Assembly: GCF_028682635.1 (NCBI RefSeq)
Contig: NZ_JANHLK010000034.1
Location: forward strand, 1-54,171
Source of the DNA: Pseudomonas putida
GTDB lineage: Bacteria > Pseudomonadota > Gammaproteobacteria > Pseudomonadales > Pseudomonadaceae
Reading direction: 5' to 3'
Length of the DNA: 54,171 nucleotides
The translations under genes were made by a program, and so were the position numbers. Shown here piece after piece: positions 1 to 7,894 of this stretch. Every line of letters starts with the position of its first letter. Positions within the stretch are counted from its first letter, which is position 1. The notes below the pieces were generated by a model. The model worked only from the letters and a program-made list of their open reading frames with translations. It searched no databases and had not been told where the DNA came from.

Positions 1-81
1 GCCCAGCGCCGGGTTGAACACCGGTTGGGCGGGGCCTTCGCCGTTGATGAGTTGGCCGTTGATCAAGAGTTGGGTTTGCAT
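1..81 (-). CDS. Aldehyde dehydrogenase, N-terminal fragment (gamma-aminobutyraldehyde dehydrogenase type)
   Basis: Only the first 27 codons are inside the window; the gene continues past base 1. The peptide begins MQTQLLINGQLINGEG and reaches VFNPALG. This is the typical start of the YdcW/PatD-type aminobutyraldehyde dehydrogenases: the LLINGQ strand, then a (Y/F)NPA.G motif. The family oxidises 4-aminobutanal and related omega-amino aldehydes with NAD. It is the last visible gene of the minus-strand run that starts with the N-demethylase genes, but 145 bases containing a REPIN separate it from the permease. It may therefore have its own promoter. The exact substrate cannot be told from so short a piece. 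Confidence 0.6.
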   Translation of the reverse strand, partial: MQTQLLINGQLINGEGPAQPVFNPALG

Positions 82-103
82 AAGTCTGTCCTCGTTCGAG
101 TTC

Positions 104-197
104 CCTGTAGGAGCTGGCTTGCCAGCGAAGGGGCCATCACTTCCAGCAATGATGTCAGCTGACACACCGCTTTCGCTGGCAAGCCAGCTCCTACAGG
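104..197. repeat. REPIN: inverted pair of REP elements
   Basis: Two inverted copies of a REP-type sequence (TGTAGGAGCTGGCTTGCCAG and its complement) flank a short non-conserved centre, filling the space between the permease stop and the aldehyde dehydrogenase start. The same family recurs at 28044-28133. Confidence 0.85.
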
Positions 198-226
198 ATC
201 CGGTTCGCACAATGGGTATCGGGTTG

Positions 227-1762
227 TCAGATGGCTGGTTTGTTTATCGCAGCACCTGGAAGGTCAGCACCCTTGGCCCGCGGCTTGGAAAACTTCCACG
301 CATCCCCCGCCGGCGCCGTGCCTTTGTCGTAGGGCTTGCCCAGCAGCATGTAGACCAGACCCGCACCCATCACCACCAGCGTGGTGAGGATCATCGAATA
401 GTTGATGTACCAGGCCGCGTCCGGCGAGCGCGGCCAGACCATGTTGACGATGGCGCACACGCCATAGATCAGTGCCGCCAGGTTCACCCACAGGCCCCAG
501 GCGCCGAGGGTGAATTGACCGTTCGGGCGCCAGCCCTTGGCACGGGCGATCAGCGCGGCGACCACGATCAACTGGAAGGCCACGTAAATGCCGATCGCGG
601 CGAAACCGACGATGGTGGCCACGGCATCGGCCATGAACATCCCCAGGCAGACAATCGCCGCCGGCACCAGGCCGCTGACCAGCAGCGCGAACGACGGCAC
701 CTGGTTGGCCGACAGGCGCTTGAACAGTGAGCTGCCGACGATCATCTCGTCCCGGGCATAGGCGAACAACAGGCGGCTGGCCGCCGCTTGCAGGCTCAGC
801 ACGCAGGAGATAAACGAGACCATGACCACCGCCATCACCAGGCGCGAACCGACCGGGCCGAAGGCATTGGCCAGGATCGTGGCGACCGGGTCGGTGTCTT
901 CACCGGCCAGTACCTTGGCCATATCCGGCACCGAGAGAATCAACGCCAGGCACGCGAACATCGCTGCCGCGCCGCCGATGTAGATGGTCATGCGCATGGC
1001 CTTGGGAATGCGCTTGCCCGGGTTCGGGGTTTCTTCCGCGACATCGCCGCAGGCCTCGAACCCGTAGTACTGGAACAGGCCGGCCAGGGAGGCCGCGAGG
1101 AAGGCCGGCAGGTACGAGCCATTGACCTCAAGGTTGAAGGTGTCGAACAGCACGCCGATCGGTTGATGACGCTCGAAGATCAGCAGGTAGCCACCGACCA
1201 GGATCGCCCCGACCAGTTCGCAGAGGAAGCCGAACATCGCCACCCGTGCCAGCAGCTTGGTGCCCACCAGGTTCAGCGCGGTGGACAGCAGGATGATCGC
1301 CAGGGCGATGACGATGTTGGCATCCGGGCCGGGATTGAAGCCCAGCATGATCGCCAGGTACGGCCCGGCACCCACAGCGACCCCGGCGATGGTGGCGCAT
1401 AACGCCCAGGCATAGACCCAGCCGACCATCCACGCCCAGCGCTTGCCCACCAGGCGACGGGCCCAGGGATAGACACCACCGGAAATCGGGAACTGCGACA
1501 CCACTTCGCCAAAAATCAGGCAGACCAGCATTTGCCCGGCGCCGATCAGCAGGTAGGACCAGAACATCGGCGGGCCGCCGGCGGCCAGGCACAGGCCGAA
1601 CAGGGTATAGACCCCGACCACCGGCGACAGGTAGGTAAAGCCCAGGGAAAAGTTCTCCCACAGGCTCATGCTGCGATTGAAATCCGAGCTGTAGCCGAGG
1701 GCGCGCAGTTGTTCGGCGTCCTGATCGGCGCTGCTTGCACGCGTGTTGGATGAGCCACTCAT
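227..1762 (-). CDS. APC-family amino acid/amine permease
   Basis: This 511-residue integral membrane protein has about twelve hydrophobic segments after a soluble N-terminus of roughly 35 residues. The early segment with PVVGVYTLFG and the later LQAAASRLLFAYARDE loop are typical of the amino acid-polyamine-organocation (APC) superfamily, eukaryotic-type GABA/amino acid permease branch. The start is supported by GAGGAAA a few bases before the ATG. It lies 112 bases downstream of the N-demethylase catalytic subunit with a REPIN between, and is probably co-transcribed. By position it would import the methylated amine or amino acid used by the upstream enzyme, or export or import a product. That is inference; the sequence does not show the substrate. 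Confidence 0.85.
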   Translation of the reverse strand: MSGSSNTRASSADQDAEQLRALGYSSDFNRSMSLWENFSLGFTYLSPVVGVYTLFGLCLAAGGPPMFWSYLLIGAGQMLVCLIFGEVVSQFPISGGVYPWARRLVGKRWAWMVGWVYAWALCATIAGVAVGAGPYLAIMLGFNPGPDANIVIALAIILLSTALNLVGTKLLARVAMFGFLCELVGAILVGGYLLIFERHQPIGVLFDTFNLEVNGSYLPAFLAASLAGLFQYYGFEACGDVAEETPNPGKRIPKAMRMTIYIGGAAAMFACLALILSVPDMAKVLAGEDTDPVATILANAFGPVGSRLVMAVVMVSFISCVLSLQAAASRLLFAYARDEMIVGSSLFKRLSANQVPSFALLVSGLVPAAIVCLGMFMADAVATIVGFAAIGIYVAFQLIVVAALIARAKGWRPNGQFTLGAWGLWVNLAALIYGVCAIVNMVWPRSPDAAWYINYSMILTTLVVMGAGLVYMLLGKPYDKGTAPAGDAWKFSKPRAKGADLPGAAINKPAI

Positions 1763-1797
1763 GTTATTTCCTCATTATCAATGGCAGTGGATTGCGG

Positions 1798-1863
1798 TGT
1801 GGGAGCCAGCCTGCTGGCGATGGCGCCCTCAAGACCGCCATCGCCAGCAGGCTGGCTCCCACA
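1798..1863. repeat. REPIN (TGTGGGAGCCAGCC type)
   Basis: A near-perfect inverted repeat with arms beginning TGTGGGAGCCAGCCTGCTGG and a short centre, between the DUF3445 gene and the permease. The same family is found, with the arms facing the other way, at 21194-21297. As a strong hairpin it may reduce read-through into the permease or protect the upstream mRNA. Confidence 0.85.
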
Positions 1864-1874
1864 GGGGGATCGCA

Positions 1875-2897
1875 TCAGGCTTTGGTTTCGTCGTCGTACT
1901 GCGACAGCCACTCGACCGCCGCATCGCGGTACCGGCTGAAGCCTTTGTAATCGACCAATTGCTGATTCAGGTCGCGCAGCACCCGGTGCATGCGCCGCGC
2001 CCATGCCGGGTTGGTGGCGATGTCTTCGAGGCTGAGCAGGTAGGTGCGGATCGGAAAGACAATGGCGTTGCTGCGCGGCAGGCGGTGCAGCGGTTGCAGC
2101 TCAATGCGCAGGTACACCAGCTTGCCGGCGTTTTCGGCGGTCACGAGGGTCCGGTCCGGCGCCCATTCAGGCAGGCTTTCGGCCGAGACCTCAAGGCGCG
2201 GGTTGACCGTCAGCGACCAGTTCAGGCGCCGCACCGGGTGGCCGGTGCGCAGGCGCAGGAGGAACTTCAGGGCACGGTCGAGCATGCCGATTTCCTTCAC
2301 CAGCGGCACCGGGCCGTGGAACTCTTCCCAGCTCATGCCGAGGTTGAATCGCAGCGAATAGTCGGCCCGTTGGGTGGCGATCCCTGCGCCCCAATACAGC
2401 GTACCGTCGCGTTCTTCCTGCAATACCCAGTCGCCCTGGGCCTGGCGGGTCACGTACTCCATCGGCTCATAGGGCAGGGTCGCCGGGTCGCCGAAGGTGA
2501 AGTGATCGTCGATGTCCAGCAGGCGGTTGACCCAGTGCCACTGGCGGCCTTCACGGGACAGGGTGAAGTACTGCGGATAGTCGCGGGCGTAGGACTCCAT
2601 GATCAGTTCGAGCAGGTCCCACTGCGCCTCCATCATGTGCGGCGCCGAGACGTAGTGCATGCCCGGATCTTTCTCCAGGGTGATGGCGCGGTCCCGGCAT
2701 TCGCTGATGTAGTGCTCGTCGATATCGAACGCGGCCCGGAAGGCGCCGTCGCCGACCGAGACATGGGGCTCGAGGTTCATCGAGTACATGTAGTCGTCAT
2801 CGGGGAACGGGAAGGGCGCGCGGGCGATGGTCTCCGGGCTGTTGGCGAAGGTGTAGTCGTCGCGGTAGGTTTCGTCGGGATTGAATTTGATATTCAT
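1875..2897 (-). CDS. Heme-dependent oxidative N-demethylase, catalytic (alpha) subunit, DUF3445
   Basis: This 340-residue protein matches the DUF3445 family, whose characterised member is the PAS-fold heme subunit of the Pseudomonas mendocina dimethylamine-oxidising N-demethylase. That family uses O2 and electrons from a partner flavin/iron-sulfur reductase to remove an N-methyl group as formaldehyde. Recognisable parts are the N-terminal FPFPDDDYMY stretch, GREGRQWHWVN-like core segments (SREGRQWHWVN) and the FPIRTYLLSLEDI segment near residue 285. The gene begins 18 bases after the reductase stop; its ribosome binding site (GGAAA) is modest, so translational coupling is likely. Neighbouring reductase and DmmA-family genes complete the complex. 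Family assignment is firm; the substrate (dimethylamine or another N-methyl compound) is not shown by sequence. Confidence 0.85.
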   Translation of the reverse strand: MNIKFNPDETYRDDYTFANSPETIARAPFPFPDDDYMYSMNLEPHVSVGDGAFRAAFDIDEHYISECRDRAITLEKDPGMHYVSAPHMMEAQWDLLELIMESYARDYPQYFTLSREGRQWHWVNRLLDIDDHFTFGDPATLPYEPMEYVTRQAQGDWVLQEERDGTLYWGAGIATQRADYSLRFNLGMSWEEFHGPVPLVKEIGMLDRALKFLLRLRTGHPVRRLNWSLTVNPRLEVSAESLPEWAPDRTLVTAENAGKLVYLRIELQPLHRLPRSNAIVFPIRTYLLSLEDIATNPAWARRMHRVLRDLNQQLVDYKGFSRYRDAAVEWLSQYDDETKA

Positions 2898-2915
2898 TGT
2901 TATGGTTTCCGTCGA

Positions 2916-3884
2916 TCAGAGGTCGATGACCAGGCGATTGCATTTGGCGCGGGATACGCAGGGCATGATTTTCTTGTGGCTGCTCTTGTCGTCGTCCGAC
3001 AGCCAGTCATCGCTGTGCAGCAGTTCGCCGTCGAGCTCCAGGACCGCGGTTTCGCAATGGCCACAGGCGCCACCACGGCACAGGTAAGGCATGCTGTAGC
3101 CCGCAGCCTCGACCGCTTCGAGCATGGTCTGGTCAGGCGAGACTTCGATGGTTGCGCCACTGCGCCCGAGGGTGAAACTGAAGGCTTCGCCGCCGCTGCT
3201 TTGTTCGAGGAAGCGCTCGAAGTGCACGTGGCTGTCGGTCCAGCCCAGGTCGCGGGCACAGGCCAGCGTGGCGTCGATCATGCTGTCCGGTCCACAGGCA
3301 TAAACGTGACTGCCCAGCGGGCGATCGGCGAGGATCCGGCCGATGTCCATGCGCGTTTCGATGCCTTTGCGATACAGGTGGACCTGTTCGCCGTAGGTGG
3401 CCTGCAACTCTTTGCCGAGCTGTGCGTGTTCATCGCCGCGAACGGCGTAATGCAGTTCGAAGGGCACCTTGCTCAGGCGCAATTCCTCCAGCTGGGAGAT
3501 CACCGGGGTGATACCGACGCCACCGGCAATGAACAGGTGCAGGCGGGCTTGCTTGATCAGCGGGAACAGATTGACCGGTGGCGTGACCTCGATCAGGTCG
3601 CCCTCGCGGACACTGTCATGCAGCGCCATCGAACCACCGCGACCGCTTTCCACCCGGCGCACGGCAATCTGATAGCTGCTGGTGTCATAGGGCGAACTCA
3701 GCAGCGAGTAGGGGTTGCGCAGCGTGTTGTTCGGGTTGGCGATGAGCACCACCACGTGGCTGCCGCCGGAGAACGCCGGCAGGTGCGCACCGGTCGGCGA
3801 TACCAGGGTGAAGCGTTTGATCTCTGGGGTCACCGCTTCGATGCGGACCACCCGCAGGTTCAAGGTCCCGTTGTTCTGGCTCAT
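2916..3884 (-). CDS. N-demethylase reductase subunit: flavin/NAD(P)H/2Fe-2S ferredoxin reductase (PDR/VanB type)
   Basis: A 322-residue class IA oxygenase reductase. A flavin-binding barrel carries RNPYS at 56-60, the nucleotide-binding domain has GGVGITP at 121-127 and ACGPDSM at 196-202, and the C-terminus is a plant-type ferredoxin with cysteines 269, 274, 277 and 309. It passes electrons from NAD(P)H to the heme subunit encoded just downstream. The start was placed at the ATG that overlaps the previous gene's stop by four bases (ATGA). A frame open further upstream, to 4556, is only read-through across the DmmA-like gene. The order reductase-catalytic subunit within one tight operon supports a dedicated redox partner. 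Confidence 0.85.
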   Translation of the reverse strand: MSQNNGTLNLRVVRIEAVTPEIKRFTLVSPTGAHLPAFSGGSHVVVLIANPNNTLRNPYSLLSSPYDTSSYQIAVRRVESGRGGSMALHDSVREGDLIEVTPPVNLFPLIKQARLHLFIAGGVGITPVISQLEELRLSKVPFELHYAVRGDEHAQLGKELQATYGEQVHLYRKGIETRMDIGRILADRPLGSHVYACGPDSMIDATLACARDLGWTDSHVHFERFLEQSSGGEAFSFTLGRSGATIEVSPDQTMLEAVEAAGYSMPYLCRGGACGHCETAVLELDGELLHSDDWLSDDDKSSHKKIMPCVSRAKCNRLVIDL

Positions 3885-4483
3885 GTATCGAGTTCCTCGG
3901 CTGGGGGCAGTTCGCCCGGTACTTCGGCATCGGCCTTGACCGCCTGGAAGGCCGCCAGGCGCCGGGAATAGTGGTCGCGCACCACCAGCGTCAGGCTGCA
4001 ACCGGGGCAGTCGTAGACGCGTTGGGTCACGTTTTCGGTGTAGGTGTCGCAGTGCACGCACCAGACCCGGCGCACCAGGGTGCCGGAGTGCTCGCGAAGC
4101 ACTTCGTCGCGATTGAGATCGAAGCGGGTGGCCACTTGCATGGCGCTGCCGAGGAAGCTTTCGGAACCGGCGAGGTAGAGGCGGGTACCCATCCTGGCGT
4201 CGCCGAGCAGATCGTCGAGGGCGTCGATCAATGCCTGGTTGCTGGCATACACCCGCAGTTGGTGACCCGGGTGCTGCTGCAATTGCGCCAAGAAGTCCTG
4301 GCCGGAAAATGACTCCTGGGCGTACAGCAAGGTCACGGGGCGATCCAGCCCGGCCATCTCCTCCAGCAAACGCAACATGGCGCGACCGCCACTGCCTTGC
4401 CCGGCAATGATGTGCCGGACACCTCCCGGCAGAGGTTGCAACCGGTCGTAGACCGGCCGACTTTTGATCCCGGTGATCAACAT
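3881..4483 (-). CDS. Dimethylamine monooxygenase subunit DmmA-like protein
   Basis: A 200-residue protein with an alpha/beta N-terminal part (residues 1-130) and a C-terminal zinc-ribbon-like module with cysteines 142, 145, 159 and 162 (WCVHC and DCPGC). This layout matches the DmmA family, an accessory subunit of the four-component dimethylamine monooxygenase/oxidative N-demethylase. It is the first gene of the operon, just behind a sigma-54 promoter, and its stop overlaps the reductase start. A plausible role is assembly, formaldehyde handling or subunit bridging; this is not established. A fourth subunit gene described for such systems is not present among these neighbours. Confidence 0.75.
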   Translation of the reverse strand: MLITGIKSRPVYDRLQPLPGGVRHIIAGQGSGGRAMLRLLEEMAGLDRPVTLLYAQESFSGQDFLAQLQQHPGHQLRVYASNQALIDALDDLLGDARMGTRLYLAGSESFLGSAMQVATRFDLNRDEVLREHSGTLVRRVWCVHCDTYTENVTQRVYDCPGCSLTLVVRDHYSRRLAAFQAVKADAEVPGELPPAEELDT

Positions 4484-4539
4484 TATTGTTATTCCTCCTG
4501 ACTATCGGAGCCCAACGATGGTGGGTTGCAGATAGCAGG

Positions 4540-4556
4540 AGCACAGGGCGTGCCAA
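4540..4556 (-). promoter_or_regulatory. Sigma-54 (RpoN) promoter of the N-demethylase operon
   Basis: Read on the minus strand the site is TTGGCACGCCCTGTGCT: TGGCAC, five bases, then GTGCT. Against TGGCAC-N5-TTGCA both the invariant GG (-24) and GC (-12), with the required ten-base separation, are present. Transcription would start near 4530, about 45 bases before the DmmA-like ATG at 4483. The adjacent gene encodes a sigma-54-dependent activator, which fits. Confidence 0.85.
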
Positions 4557-4671
4557 GTGTTTAAGTCGTTGTTTTTAAATGATTAAATATTTATACAGAA
4601 TAAAAGTGTAAGCAGAAATAACTACGTTGTAGGCGTTTTTGCAGCGTTTTATTGGAGAGAACCGGGAAAAA

Positions 4672-4815
4672 CCTGTAGGAGCTGGCTTGCCGGCGAAGGC
4701 AGCCTGACAGCCGACCAATCTCCTGCCGATGTACACCGATCAACCTGTAGGAGCCGGCTTGCTGGCGATGGCGGCCTGACAGCCGACCATTCTCTTTCAG
4801 GTGTACATAGATCAA
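4672..4815. repeat. Tandem duplication of a 72-base REP-containing unit
   Basis: Two head-to-tail units, 4672-4743 and 4744-4815, share CCTGTAGGAG at the start, GCCTGACAGCCGACCA in the middle and a TGTACA..GATCAA end, differing at scattered positions. Each carries one REP sequence in the same orientation, unlike the usual inverted REPIN. Confidence 0.85.
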
Positions 4816-4829
4816 CAGCCAAGCGAGTA

Positions 4830-4947
4830 CCTGTGGGAGCGAGCCTACTCGCGAAAAACCTGAGAGCGCCTCGGGGTGGCAGGATCTCCGCGTCATCGTT
4901 GACGTCCATCGCTGCGATGCGGCGACCCGACAAGCCAGCTCCTACAG
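4830..4947. repeat. Composite REPIN with mismatched ends
   Basis: The left end (CTGTGGGAGCGAGCCTACTC) and the centre match the element at 11589-11692. The right end (CGGCGACCCGACAAGCCAGC, then CTCCTACAG) instead matches the complement of the left end of the element at 7760-7843. It therefore looks like a recombinant of two REP families. Confidence 0.7.
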
Positions 4948-5007
4948 TTAAGAGGCAAACCGTAGATGGCTCCGAAAGAATAGGGTCGCCAAGCCCACAC
5001 GCTGCAA

Positions 5008-6435
5008 TCAGTCGCGCTGCAACTTGCGAATCAGCGTCCCTATATCAATCCCCAGATGCTGCGCAGCCTTGCGCTTGCTCCCGCACAGGTGCACGGCACG
5101 TAGAATGACCTGGCGTTCGAAATGCTGAACCTGAAGCTTGAGGTTCTGCTCCGACTCTTGCGGCGCTTGTTCCTGCACGACCGAGGCGGCCCGGGCGCGC
5201 ACCGGTTCGAGCAGTTCAGCCGGCAAATGATGCTCCTGCGCCTCATCGTCGGCGAGCACGGCCAGACGTTCGAAAATGTTCACCAGCTCGCGAATGTTGC
5301 CCGGGAAGTCATAGCTCATCAAACGCTTGCGAACGCCGGCGGACAGGCTCAGGGACGGTACACGATCGCCATTGATGCGGCTGAGCAGGATGTCGATGAG
5401 AAACGGCAAGTCATCGCGGTGCTGGCGCAGCGGCGGGATCTCCACCGGCAGCACGGCGAGGCGATAATACAGGTCGGCGCGAAACTCACCCAGGTCCACC
5501 AGATGACGCAGGTCCTTGTTGGTGGCGGCGATGACCTGTACCTGCACGGTTTTGCTCAAGGGCGAGCCAACCGACTGGATGGTGCTGTCTTCGAGAAATT
5601 TCAGCAGCTTGGCCTGTACGTGCAGCGGGATTTCACCGATCTCGTCGAGGAACAGGGTGCCGCCCGACGCCGCTTCGATATAGCCTTGCTTGCCGCCCTG
5701 CAACGCGCCGGTAAAGGCGCCACGCTCGTAGCCGAACATCTCCGACTCGAACAGACTCTCCGGAATGCTCCCGCAATTGACGTGGATGAACGGACGATCG
5801 CCCCAACCGGCGGCTCGATGGATGTGCCGGGCGATGGCGGTCTTGCCGACCCCCGGCTCACCCAGCAGCAACAGCCGTGCGCGCCGGCGGAACGCCCGCA
5901 CGCCGGTGTCGGCGATGCTCGACAGCTGCGGCGAAAGGTGCAGGGCATTGTCCTGGGGATCGCGCAGGCCCTGGGGCTCCAGCGGCCGGTTGTTGAGCGA
6001 TGCCCGGCGCTGCGGCTGGCTGGCGTCGAAGTCTTTCTGGGTGAGCATCCTGAACGGTTTTTCGTAGGCACCGGTGGGGATCGCGTGGGTACTGCTGAGC
6101 AGCACCCGGCCTTCCCGTGAACGGGTCAACGCACTGTTGCCACCGCGGTTCAGCGCGGCCAGCAAGTCGTCGTAGTTCAACGCCGAACGCTGGAAAAAAT
6201 CACGCTCGGACAGCCCCACGGCCTGCTGTTTCGACAGGCGGTTGACGCGCTCGGCGGCCAGGTTGATGAAGCGCAGCCGGCCCTCACCGTCGCTGATGAT
6301 CAGCGCTTCGCTGAAGCTGTCGAGCAAGGCATGCAACGCCGGCGTTTCCAGCAGCGCGCCCAGCACTTCGCTGCTGACATTGACCGAAGAACGCATGCCC
6401 ATCTGCAAGGTGGGTGGCAGGTTGGAGTCTTTCAT
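5008..6435 (-). CDS. Sigma-54-dependent transcriptional activator with N-terminal PAS domain
   Basis: A 475-residue bacterial enhancer-binding protein. Residues about 34-110 form a PAS-type sensor. The AAA+ domain has Walker A GEPGVGKT (192-199), the sigma-54 contact loop GAFTGA (239-244) and Walker B LFLDEIGE (261-268). A Fis-type helix-turn-helix ends the protein (about 438-475, with GSKRKAAQHLGI). It lacks a phosphorylatable receiver domain, so it is likely controlled by ligand or by a partner protein. It is encoded next to a sigma-54 promoter that fires the N-demethylase operon, which is the obvious target. Its ATG overlaps the stop of the upstream PAS protein by four bases, implying coupled synthesis. 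Confidence 0.93.
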   Translation of the reverse strand: MKDSNLPPTLQMGMRSSVNVSSEVLGALLETPALHALLDSFSEALIISDGEGRLRFINLAAERVNRLSKQQAVGLSERDFFQRSALNYDDLLAALNRGGNSALTRSREGRVLLSSTHAIPTGAYEKPFRMLTQKDFDASQPQRRASLNNRPLEPQGLRDPQDNALHLSPQLSSIADTGVRAFRRRARLLLLGEPGVGKTAIARHIHRAAGWGDRPFIHVNCGSIPESLFESEMFGYERGAFTGALQGGKQGYIEAASGGTLFLDEIGEIPLHVQAKLLKFLEDSTIQSVGSPLSKTVQVQVIAATNKDLRHLVDLGEFRADLYYRLAVLPVEIPPLRQHRDDLPFLIDILLSRINGDRVPSLSLSAGVRKRLMSYDFPGNIRELVNIFERLAVLADDEAQEHHLPAELLEPVRARAASVVQEQAPQESEQNLKLQVQHFERQVILRAVHLCGSKRKAAQHLGIDIGTLIRKLQRD

Positions 6436-7562
6436 GGGTGCAACTCTTGGGGGGTGCGAACGCCCTGGCTTTCACGAAACACCGCCACGCGCCAGGCCAC
6501 GCCTTCGCGAATCAGGATGCGCGAGCAATGCACATTGAAGTTCAGGTCGCGTCCGCTCAGGTCCGGCAGGGGCAGGCTGTGCCAGGTGCGTTCGGGCAAG
6601 GCATTGTCCAGCAGCAAACGGGCGATTCCGGCACCATGGGTAATGCCGAAGGTGTCCTCGAAGGCTGCGTTGCGCCACTGCGGTTGCAAGTGTTCATCGA
6701 TCACCAGCACCGCGTCGGGCACGGCATCGAAGACCCGGCGCAAGGCATCGATGCGTTGCTCGGCATCGTGCTGCATGCGCAACTCCTGGCTGACGTCACG
6801 AATGCTGCCCCACATGCGCAACAACTGGCCATTGACGATGGTGGCCCTGACGTCGTTTTCCACGTAGGCCGGCGAGCCATCGTGGCGGCGATCCACCGAG
6901 AGCGCTCCGTCGACATGAAACCCGGCCTCGATCAGGCGCCGCACGAACTCTTCGTTGGCCGGGCTGCGTGGCCAGTACAGGCGCACCGGTTGCTGGTTGA
7001 AGTCGACATCCGACGGCATCTCGTACACCTCGGCCATGGCCCGGTTGCACAGGCGCCAGTGGGAGTCGTTTTCGAACACCTGGCGCACGATCTCATCCGG
7101 TGAGTGGTTGATGTCCACCGCCTCGGCGAATTCGATGCACCAGTAGGCGACCTTGGCGCTTTGCAGCATCTGGTTCATTACTTCATTGGCGTTGTGCATT
7201 TCCCGCAGCCGATGGCCCAGCGTACCAAGGGGAATCTTCAACAGGTGCAGGCGTGCCGGTTGCACATTGCGCCACTCCAGCACACCGCTGGCAATCACAT
7301 GCAGCAGGCCACCGTTGTGGCGAATCAGGGTCAGCTCCAGGCTGTGGATCAGCTCGTCGGCGGGCGGGTTGGCAAACAGCGCCTGCACCGTGCGCAGCGA
7401 CTCGACGCTCAATACCCGCTCAATCGGTTGATTGAGCAGCTCCTCGGGTGCATAGCCCAATTGATCACTCAGGCTCAGGGACAGGCCGAGCAGTAGTCCG
7501 TCGGCGCCGACGGTACTGGTCAGGGGCTGGGCTTTGTTTACCAGCAAATTCAGGATATCCAT
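6432..7562 (-). CDS. PAS-repeat sensory protein without an output domain
   Basis: A 376-residue soluble protein that appears to be built of three PAS-like modules (roughly 15-115, 130-270 and 275-365). The middle one includes a PAS/PAC-like GSIRDVSQELRMQHDAEQ boundary. No kinase, GGDEF, EAL or DNA-binding domain is visible. It is translationally coupled to the sigma-54 activator through an ATGA overlap. The simplest reading is that it senses the substrate or redox state and controls the activator by direct contact. No good Shine-Dalgarno sequence precedes this ATG, so the start is less certain than the frame. Confidence 0.75.
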   Translation of the reverse strand: MDILNLLVNKAQPLTSTVGADGLLLGLSLSLSDQLGYAPEELLNQPIERVLSVESLRTVQALFANPPADELIHSLELTLIRHNGGLLHVIASGVLEWRNVQPARLHLLKIPLGTLGHRLREMHNANEVMNQMLQSAKVAYWCIEFAEAVDINHSPDEIVRQVFENDSHWRLCNRAMAEVYEMPSDVDFNQQPVRLYWPRSPANEEFVRRLIEAGFHVDGALSVDRRHDGSPAYVENDVRATIVNGQLLRMWGSIRDVSQELRMQHDAEQRIDALRRVFDAVPDAVLVIDEHLQPQWRNAAFEDTFGITHGAGIARLLLDNALPERTWHSLPLPDLSGRDLNFNVHCSRILIREGVAWRVAVFRESQGVRTPQELHP

Positions 7563-7759
7563 TGGTGGATCGGCTCGATTCGGCTAATGGGACCTGGGCA
7601 CAGAATGCCAGGGCAGTCTGGTAAGGGCATATCGCATGCCAACTCTAAAGCCAGTGAACAGGAGGCCTTGCGCGTGGCCGTTTTGAATGCGCGCTGCGTT
7701 ATTGCAGCATAATCAGCAAATATGCAGCGCGTTAATGAGATCAACGGTTGTGCGCAGAA

Positions 7760-7843
7760 CCTGTAGGAGCTGGCTTGTCGGGTCGCCGCATCGCAGCGAA
7801 GGCGTCCGTCAGATCACCATCCCATCAAGCCGGCACCTACAGG
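7760..7843. repeat. REPIN
   Basis: Inverted REP pair with outer ends CCTGTAGGAG and CACCTACAGG. The left arm continues as CTGGCTTGTCGGGTCGCCGC, the sequence whose complement also ends the composite element at 4830-4947. Confidence 0.75.
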
Positions 7844-7894
7844 ACCAAATCGATCTAAAAATTTCAGTCCACGCCCTGAGCGTTTTGCTACTCT

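Larger units (their letters stand above)
4484..5007. other. Intergenic control region of the N-demethylase operon
   Basis: This 524-base gap between the operon and its sigma-54 activator gene holds the sigma-54 promoter near its left end. An AT-rich stretch (about 4557-4620), where activator or IHF sites could lie, comes next. It is followed by a tandem pair of REP-containing 72-base units and a composite REPIN. No convincing ORF is seen. Confidence 0.7.

Noticed and set aside
1743..3971. A 742-codon open frame on the plus strand
   Set aside because: It is antisense to the N-demethylase genes, whose products have clear families, and its composition is that of a reverse-strand shadow in GC-rich DNA.
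3885..4556. Upstream extension of the reductase gene to 546 codons
   Set aside because: The extra part runs out of frame through the DmmA-like gene and the sigma-54 promoter; the ATGA overlap at 3884 gives the normal reductase length.
4672..4947. CRISPR-like impression from repeated units
   Set aside because: Units are REP sequences with REP-type palindromes, only two are in tandem, there are no uniform spacers and no cas genes.
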